Shown piece after piece: positions 59,981-64,000 of a stretch of DNA of 64,000 nucleotides. A program made the translations under genes and the position numbers. The stretch spans positions 124,001 through 188,000 of the forward strand of contig CALOAX010000017.1 in the NCBI GenBank assembly GCA_942491485.1. The letters run 5' to 3'. The stretch is from Desulfoluna sp942491485 (GTDB lineage Bacteria > Desulfobacterota > Desulfobacteria > Desulfobacterales > Desulfolunaceae). A model generated the notes under the pieces. The model saw nothing but the letters and a program-made list of their open reading frames with translations. It did no database searches and was not told where the DNA came from. Positions within the stretch are counted from its first letter, which is position 1, and every line of letters starts with the position of its first letter.

Positions 59981-60265
59981 TTAGTCGTCGCCGTTGATTC
60001 TGTCGCGGAGTTTACCGGAACACTTGAAGGTCACCACCTTGCGGTCTCTCAAGATCATTTCGTCGCCGGTGGCAGGGTTGCGTCCTTTGCGCTCGCCCTT
60101 GGTTTTGATGCAGAATTTGCCGAAACGGGAAATGAGTACATCCTCGCCCACGGCAAGGGTATCTTTCATGATGACCAGCAGGTTTTCAACAATATCTACA
60201 GAACGCTGCTTTGAAAATCCCATTTCGCTGACGCGCATCACAATGTCGTTTTTTGTAAGTGTCAT
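59981..60265 (-). CDS. ihfA: integration host factor subunit alpha / HU family DNA-binding protein
   Basis: A 94-residue DNA-bending protein: MTLTKNDIVMRVSEMGFSKQ at the N-terminus, IENLL-type helix, ISRFGKFCIKTKGERKGRNP (the beta-arm with the GRNPATG tip), and KVVTFKCSGKLRDRIN. The N-terminal and arm sequences are closer to IhfA than to HU. It should bend DNA at promoters and replication sites as IHF. Start ATG at 60265 has AGGAG ten bases upstream; an ATG three codons earlier is too close to it. The partner IhfB is not in the window. Confidence 0.92.
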   Translation of the reverse strand: MTLTKNDIVMRVSEMGFSKQRSVDIVENLLVIMKDTLAVGEDVLISRFGKFCIKTKGERKGRNPATGDEMILRDRKVVTFKCSGKLRDRINGDD

Positions 60266-60355
60266 ACCAAACATACTCCTGAAATTTGTGCTACTTTGAA
60301 TGCCCGTTGGGTGGGCATCGATAATACATATGATGATTTGAGGCAAGGGTTCACC

Positions 60356-60727
60356 CTATTCGGGGTAAGTGCCGTGCCTGAAAATATAGTCAAAATAATA
60401 GTCGTCGTACCCCTCGTCTTCGGAGGAGGTGTCTCGGTGTTCCGCCTTGGCTCCAAGGGAGCTCTTCCATAAATCCCGGGCGAATTCGAACAGAACGGTT
60501 CTCAAAAGCTCCGGATTGGGTGTGATTTCACAGTTATCCACCACAAACTCACCGGTTCCGTCAATGAGAATCCGGGTGCTTCTGGCAAATTCCGTGTCAT
60601 CCATCTCTCCGGTTTCATGCTTGGCATGGAAGTCGGAGATTACTTTTTTGGCCGCCCCTTCGATTGCGTCGATACAATTCATGGTTTCGCTGACGATACC
60701 CCTTACTTGTGTGAATGTTTCGGACAA
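60356..60727 (-). CDS. hypothetical protein with acidic tail, TTG start
   Basis: I do not recognise the family. 123 residues, probably helical, no membrane segment. The tail (TSSEDEGYDDYYFDYIF, about 100-116) is strongly acidic and aromatic. The only start with a ribosome binding site is TTG at 60727 (AAGGA seven bases upstream); the first in-frame ATG is at about residue 16. It lies 90 bases upstream of ihfA on the same strand and may be co-transcribed with it. Confidence 0.6.
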   Translation of the reverse strand: MSETFTQVRGIVSETMNCIDAIEGAAKKVISDFHAKHETGEMDDTEFARSTRILIDGTGEFVVDNCEITPNPELLRTVLFEFARDLWKSSLGAKAEHRDTSSEDEGYDDYYFDYIFRHGTYPE

Positions 60728-61409
60728 AAATGAGATGAGTCCTTACACAAAGTTTTTTTAGATATACGGATACGTTACCCTTGTCAAGCATTGAGTGCAA
60801 AAGATCGACTTCTCATGAAACATGAGAGACCGGAACACCCGGGAATCCTGCGGAATTGCCTTCCTGCGGTTCGTTACCCGTAACGCATGCGTGGGCTGTA
60901 TCTCGTGGTTTTACGAGGGAATAGCCTTGTGCGTACGGGCCGGTTTTTGAGTCGCAAGGGGCGTGCATGGAAAACCGCGGACGAAACCTATGGGAAATGG
61001 CCTGACAATGCAACCCCCGATGAGCACCGGTCCTGCATTATAAGGAGACCTTCCGGGATCGAAAACACCGGCAATGAACCGATGTCATCCGGATGTGAGG
61101 AGAACACCAAATTTCCTCATGCACCCGTGTGGTTATATCGCTTGAGGGTTACCTGTCAAGGGGTTTGTCCAACACGGTGCGCCATTGGGTGATGCGGCAA
61201 AGGGAAAAACGGGGAGAATGCCGGGCAGGTCACATGGGCGGGAGGGATCATACGGTATCGGCTTCTCTTCCCCTTTGGCGATTGATTTCCGCCTCTAAAA
61301 TTCATATGCTCTGGGGGGAACGCGATCCATCGGACACGGACCCGGTAACCAGGCTTCAGCAACGGAAAGAGGGGGCCGGTAATGACAACGCGCATTGTAT
61401 GGAGAAACT
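60728..61409. other. intergenic region, 682 bp, with one structured segment
   Basis: Short open frames overlap here on both strands but none has a ribosome binding site plus family resemblance. The notable part is the long imperfect hairpin at 60877-60939. The remainder (60960-61400) shows nothing I can name; the promoters for the hypothetical gene (minus) and the phosphatase gene (plus) are expected here. Confidence 0.45.
60877..60939 (+). ncRNA. possible structured RNA or terminator-like hairpin
   Basis: Nested complementary segments: CCCGTA with TACGGG, CGC with GCG, GGCT with AGCC, and a terminal CTCGT-GGTTTT-ACGAG hairpin, followed by CCGGTTTTTGA. The structure spans 63 nt with internal bulges. 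It does not match a riboswitch I recognise. Confidence 0.3.
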
Positions 61410-62120
61410 ATGGGTGACGAGGCTCTTGGGCAGGCAACAGCCGATGTGGTTAAACGACTTCGAAAAGAGGGGGTCACGAACCAGGTGTTGCTGATGCGCC
61501 ATTCGGCACGTAATTACAGCACAGATCCCCGCCTGGAACCTTTTATGGGGTTGACGGATGGTGGGAAGCACGCGGCATTGGCCCTTGGCCGGGCGCTGGG
61601 AAACGAGATTCCTGTGGCACCCTGTTCAAGTTACATCGGGCGCTGTATCGAGACCGCCTACCTTCTGCAGCGGGGCAGTGGATGCCGCGAGGAGCGGCTC
61701 AACACCCTTGAAGAGGTGCTTTCCCCTTTTTATGTCAAAGATTTTCAGCGCATCATTGCCCTCGTTCTGGAACATGACCTTTCAGGGTTTATCCGGCACT
61801 GGGTTGACGGCGCTTTTCCTGAGGACATCATTGGGCCGGCCTTAGGTGCGGCTTCCGAGATGCTACGGTTTGCAGAGGCTCGCCTTGTCGATCACCCTTC
61901 TGGTCTCACCACGGCGGTGACCCATGACTGGAATATTTTTGCCCTCAAGGAGTTTGCTTTGAAACTGCCCCATGAAATCTGGGGAAAGGTGGCGTACCTT
62001 GAAGGCGTGGTTCTCTTCCGGGATGGGGAGCGCCTGATGGCGGTTAACCATCAGACGGGACCTGTTGTAGTGGACGAGGCGCTGTTGGCTGCTGAGGAGG
62101 CCGTTGCTGTCGATGGATGA
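61410..62120 (+). CDS. histidine phosphatase superfamily protein
   Basis: A 236-residue branch member of the phosphoglycerate mutase-like fold. The phospho-acceptor His and adjacent Arg are in VLLMRHSAR (about 29-36), a second Arg in SYIGRCIETAYLL, and the second His in TAVTHDWNIFAL (about 175). All catalytic positions are kept, so phosphatase activity is likely; the RHSAR form differs from the RHGE of mutases. The substrate is unknown. GGAG lies five bases before the ATG at 61410. Its stop overlaps the ttcA start, so they form an operon with the CULT gene downstream. Confidence 0.85.
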   Translation: MGDEALGQATADVVKRLRKEGVTNQVLLMRHSARNYSTDPRLEPFMGLTDGGKHAALALGRALGNEIPVAPCSSYIGRCIETAYLLQRGSGCREERLNTLEEVLSPFYVKDFQRIIALVLEHDLSGFIRHWVDGAFPEDIIGPALGAASEMLRFAEARLVDHPSGLTTAVTHDWNIFALKEFALKLPHEIWGKVAYLEGVVLFRDGERLMAVNHQTGPVVVDEALLAAEEAVAVDG

Positions 62121-62886
62121 GGCAAAGCTTCGGAAACAACGGGAGAAACTCCAGCGGCACCTCACCTGGCGCGTGACCAAAGCCATCCGTGAGTACCAGA
62201 TGGTGGGGGAAGGGGATCGCGTTATGCTTTGCCTTTCCGGAGGCAAGGACTCCCTTACCCTGGTGGATCTCATGGCTGCCTATCAGCGGCAGTGCAAAGA
62301 GCGTTTCGAGATGGAGGTGGTTTTCCTCGACCACGGGTTCCCGGGATTTCCGGAGACGCTCCTGCCCCGGCATATGGAACAGGTGGACCTTCCCTTTACC
62401 ATCATTCGTCAGGACATCTGGCACACCCTTCAGGAGAAGTGTCCGGACGGGAAAAAGATGTGCTCCCTCTGCGCCCGGTTGAGGCGGGGAGCCCTCTATG
62501 CCCATGCCGCGGACAACGGGTTTTCCCATCTTGCCCTGGGCCACCATATGGATGATATGGTGGAGACCCTGCTCCTGAACCTTTTTTACGGTGGAACGAT
62601 GAAAGGGATGCCCCCGAAACTAACCACCCGCAAAGGGGACCTGACGGTGATTCGGCCCATGGCCTTTGTGGCTGAAGCAGACGTCATCCGCTACCTTCGT
62701 CTCGCCGGGTACGAGGTGGCCCCCAATGATCTCTGTGGGGCCGGTGAGAACGAAAAACGACGGGAGGTCAAAGAGATGCTGGCCAGCTGGCGGAAGAACC
62801 ATCCCGGTCGTGTGGAGAAGATCTTTCATGGGACGGGCAATGTGGTGCCTTCCCACCTTGCAGACACCTCTCTCTTTAAATTTTAG
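62113..62886 (+). CDS. tRNA 2-thiocytidine biosynthesis protein TtcA-like
   Basis: A 257-residue PP-loop ATPase: ATP motif CLSGGKDSLTL (about 42-52), CxxC in KKMCSLCARLRRG (about 117-122), a third Cys in NDLCGAGENEKR, and GHHMDDMVETLLLNLFYGG. The three Cys match the [4Fe-4S] ligands of TtcA, which thiolates cytidine 32 of tRNA; related TtcA-like proteins may act on other substrates. The ATG at 62113 is 12 bases from GGAGG; a TTG at 62104 sits closer (3 bases), so the start is uncertain. Overlaps the phosphatase gene. Confidence 0.88.
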   Translation: MDEAKLRKQREKLQRHLTWRVTKAIREYQMVGEGDRVMLCLSGGKDSLTLVDLMAAYQRQCKERFEMEVVFLDHGFPGFPETLLPRHMEQVDLPFTIIRQDIWHTLQEKCPDGKKMCSLCARLRRGALYAHAADNGFSHLALGHHMDDMVETLLLNLFYGGTMKGMPPKLTTRKGDLTVIRPMAFVAEADVIRYLRLAGYEVAPNDLCGAGENEKRREVKEMLASWRKNHPGRVEKIFHGTGNVVPSHLADTSLFKF

Positions 62887-62902
62887 AAAGGAGCCGACGG
62901 CC

Positions 62903-63430
62903 ATGATGTTTGCACATCTGCCTGAGCATGCCAGAGCCCTGCCCATGGAATTGCCCCCGTTGACGGGACCAGGTGTTTCTTTTCCGATTGATGCAAAAGA
63001 TTGCCCCAAAAAGAGGGGCGATCGACCTGGAAAAACGAAGGCCCCGGCTCGGAAAAAAGGGACGGCCACAGAGGCTGTGGAGCATAGCGGGGGCGGCGAG
63101 GTGCTTGTGTGTGCCACCTGCAGCTTTCCCATTACCAGGGAGAGTGAGCGTATGGAGGTGAACGGCTCCCACACCCACGGCTTTGCCAATCCCCACGGCC
63201 TCTTCTACGACATCGGCTGCTTCGCCTTTGCCCCCGGTTGCGCCTTCTCTTCAGACTCTTCGGCAGAGTTCTCCTGGTTTGCAGGGCACCGCTGGCGACT
63301 CGCCGTCTGCCGGGGTTGTGGTACCCACATGGGGTGGCTGTTTGAATCCAAGACAGGCTCCTTTGCAGGGCTTATCCTGGCTGCGCTGACACTGGAGCAG
63401 GAAGAGGGGCAGCAGGGCGACAGGGGGTAG
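62903..63430 (+). CDS. CULT-domain (cereblon-like) zinc protein
   Basis: A 175-residue cytoplasmic protein. After a 60-residue Pro/Lys-rich N-terminus comes a CULT domain (about 66-162): zinc-ligand cysteines 70, 73, 136 and 139 (CATC and CRGC), NPHG at 96-99, and the three cage tryptophans 125, 131 and 145 plus Phe147. Their spacings (W+6, W+14, then +2 to Phe; Cys five after the second Trp) equal those of human cereblon W380/W386/W400/F402 and C391/C394. Single-domain CULT proteins are known in bacteria (for example Magnetospirillum), and they bind uridine or thalidomide-like imides; the natural role is unresolved. AAAGGAG lies nine bases before the ATG at 62903. Follows ttcA by 16 bases. 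Confidence 0.92.
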   Translation: MMFAHLPEHARALPMELPPLTGPGVSFPIDAKDCPKKRGDRPGKTKAPARKKGTATEAVEHSGGGEVLVCATCSFPITRESERMEVNGSHTHGFANPHGLFYDIGCFAFAPGCAFSSDSSAEFSWFAGHRWRLAVCRGCGTHMGWLFESKTGSFAGLILAALTLEQEEGQQGDRG

Positions 63431-63450
63431 GTGAGAGGTCATGGGCCATA

Positions 63451-63477
63451 GGTGGCACACCTTACCGCCGGAGGCGA
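63451..63477 (-). repeat. short inverted palindromic repeat
   Basis: AGGTGGCACACCTTACCGCCGGAGGCG, the short hairpin plus CCGCCGGAGGC form of the dispersed repeat, in the gap between the CULT gene and umuD. A partial second copy (TTTGCCCCGAGG) reaches the right edge at about 63987-64000. Confidence 0.7.
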
Positions 63478-63508
63478 CACCGAACAGTTCTATGCTTTTA
63501 AAGGTAAT

Positions 63509-63940
63509 ATGGTAACCCAGATCAGGAAGATATATAAGGCCGATACGGCCACAGCATGCGAGCGGCCCCTTTTCATGAGCAAGGTGGCGGCGGGGTTTCC
63601 CTCGCCGGCCGAGGACTATGTGGAAGGGTCTCTGGACCTCAATACCTATTTGGTCAAGCACCCTGCAGCCACTTTTTTTGTGCGGGTGACCGGAGACTCC
63701 ATGATCGGGGCGGGGATTCACCCGGATGACCTTTTGATTGTGGACCGCTCCCTGGAACCGGTGGACAAAAAGGTGGTCATCGCCGTGGTGGAAGGGGACA
63801 TTACTGTCAAGCGCTTCAGGCGTCGTGGCGGGCGTGTTTTTTTGGAACCGGAGAATGATGCCTACGCCCCCCTGGAGGTGACGGATGGCATGGCCTTCGA
63901 GGTGTGGGGTGTGGTGACCAGCGTGGTGCATCCGCTATGA
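63509..63940 (+). CDS. umuD: UmuD-like peptidase S24 protein
   Basis: A 143-residue self-cleaving protein of the LexA/UmuD family. The cleavage region AAGFPSPAEDYVEG (Ala-Gly bond about 24-25), catalytic Ser in VTGDSMIGAG (about 61) and Lys in DITVKRFRRR (about 98) are all present. The processed form would serve DNA polymerase V in error-prone repair; an uncleaved repressor-type role is less likely because there is no N-terminal DNA-binding domain. AAAGG lies four bases before the ATG. No umuC gene follows within the 60 bases to the window edge; a repeat begins instead. Confidence 0.9.
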   Translation: MVTQIRKIYKADTATACERPLFMSKVAAGFPSPAEDYVEGSLDLNTYLVKHPAATFFVRVTGDSMIGAGIHPDDLLIVDRSLEPVDKKVVIAVVEGDITVKRFRRRGGRVFLEPENDAYAPLEVTDGMAFEVWGVVTSVVHPL

Positions 63941-64000
63941 TAAAAAGCGGGCCAGGGGCAGATGGTTATGGCGTCGCTGCGCTCTGTTTTGCCCCGAGGC

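Noticed and set aside
63937..64000. possible start of umuC overlapping the umuD stop
   Set aside because: The ATG overlaps correctly, but the codons give MIKSGPGADG..., unlike the UmuC N-terminus, and the sequence enters the dispersed repeat.
1..64000. CRISPR array, tRNA, rRNA, phage or plasmid genes
   Set aside because: Read on both strands; no regularly spaced direct repeats, cloverleaf structures or phage/plasmid protein families were found. The repeated hairpins are irregularly spaced and are not CRISPR repeats.

Overview
The window reads as chromosome of a Gram-negative, mostly anaerobic bacterium of the Desulfobacterota (former Deltaproteobacteria). The clues are a 2-hydroxyacyl-CoA dehydratase/activase operon, an A-adding type tRNA nucleotidyltransferase fused to DHH and CBS domains, a BamA/Lpx/MsbA lipopolysaccharide block, PilC/PilS and HD-GYP signalling. 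The dense GC-rich palindromic repeats remind me of Desulfoluna-like marine sulfate reducers, but that last step is memory, not proof. I see no rRNA, tRNA, CRISPR array, phage or plasmid module and no intact insertion sequence. Most genes look vertically inherited and are organised in short operons.

Layout. 1-1.2 kb: ChaN-like lipoprotein (cut by the left edge) and FxsA. 1.2-2.2 kb: repeat cluster. 2.2-6.0 kb (minus): activase plus two dehydratase subunits. 7.0-8.0 kb: NAD-type isocitrate dehydrogenase, followed by a MITE. 8.8-11.1 kb: SGNH lipoprotein, NlpC/P60 lipoprotein, VOC protein. 11.7-18.0 kb: RhlE-like helicase, hybrid histidine kinase with its own periplasmic sensor, DUF3015 protein, alpha/beta hydrolase lipoprotein. 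18.5-24.3 kb: ferredoxin-like protein with a MITE up to its ribosome binding site, a degenerate KptA-like protein, HemL, Mpl. 24.6-29.4 kb: four tightly packed genes (adenylate cyclase, two lipoproteins, HD phosphohydrolase). 29.5-35.1 kb: hemerythrin variant, acidic hypothetical protein, MerR regulator, acyl-CoA dehydrogenase, alpha/beta hydrolase, DUF1571/LysM protein. 35.8-43.5 kb: GAF/HD-GYP, Rrf2 regulator, ScpB/ScpA, TrpS, A-adding enzyme. 43.8-47.6 kb: radical SAM protein, PilC, PilS. 47.9-59.5 kb: LysS, LolC, LolD, BamA, OmpH/Skp, LpxD, LpxA, LpxI, MsbA, an envelope-biogenesis block. 60-64 kb: IHF alpha, hypothetical protein, histidine phosphatase, TtcA, a cereblon-like CULT protein and UmuD.

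The strongest less-ordinary observations are: (i) a family of three 245-246 bp non-coding elements with terminal inverted repeats and 4-bp target duplications (a MITE family), one carrying a gene's stop codon in its duplication and one abutting a ribosome binding site; (ii) a second, 134-bp MITE-like element with a TAA duplication nested inside another repeat; (iii) a bacterial CULT-domain protein with the full Trp cage and zinc-ligand spacing of cereblon; (iv) a cyclase operon whose cyclase lacks the transition-state Arg and which also encodes an HD phosphohydrolase with an HNxxH motif; and (v) a KptA-family protein and a hemerythrin that have each lost signature active-site residues.
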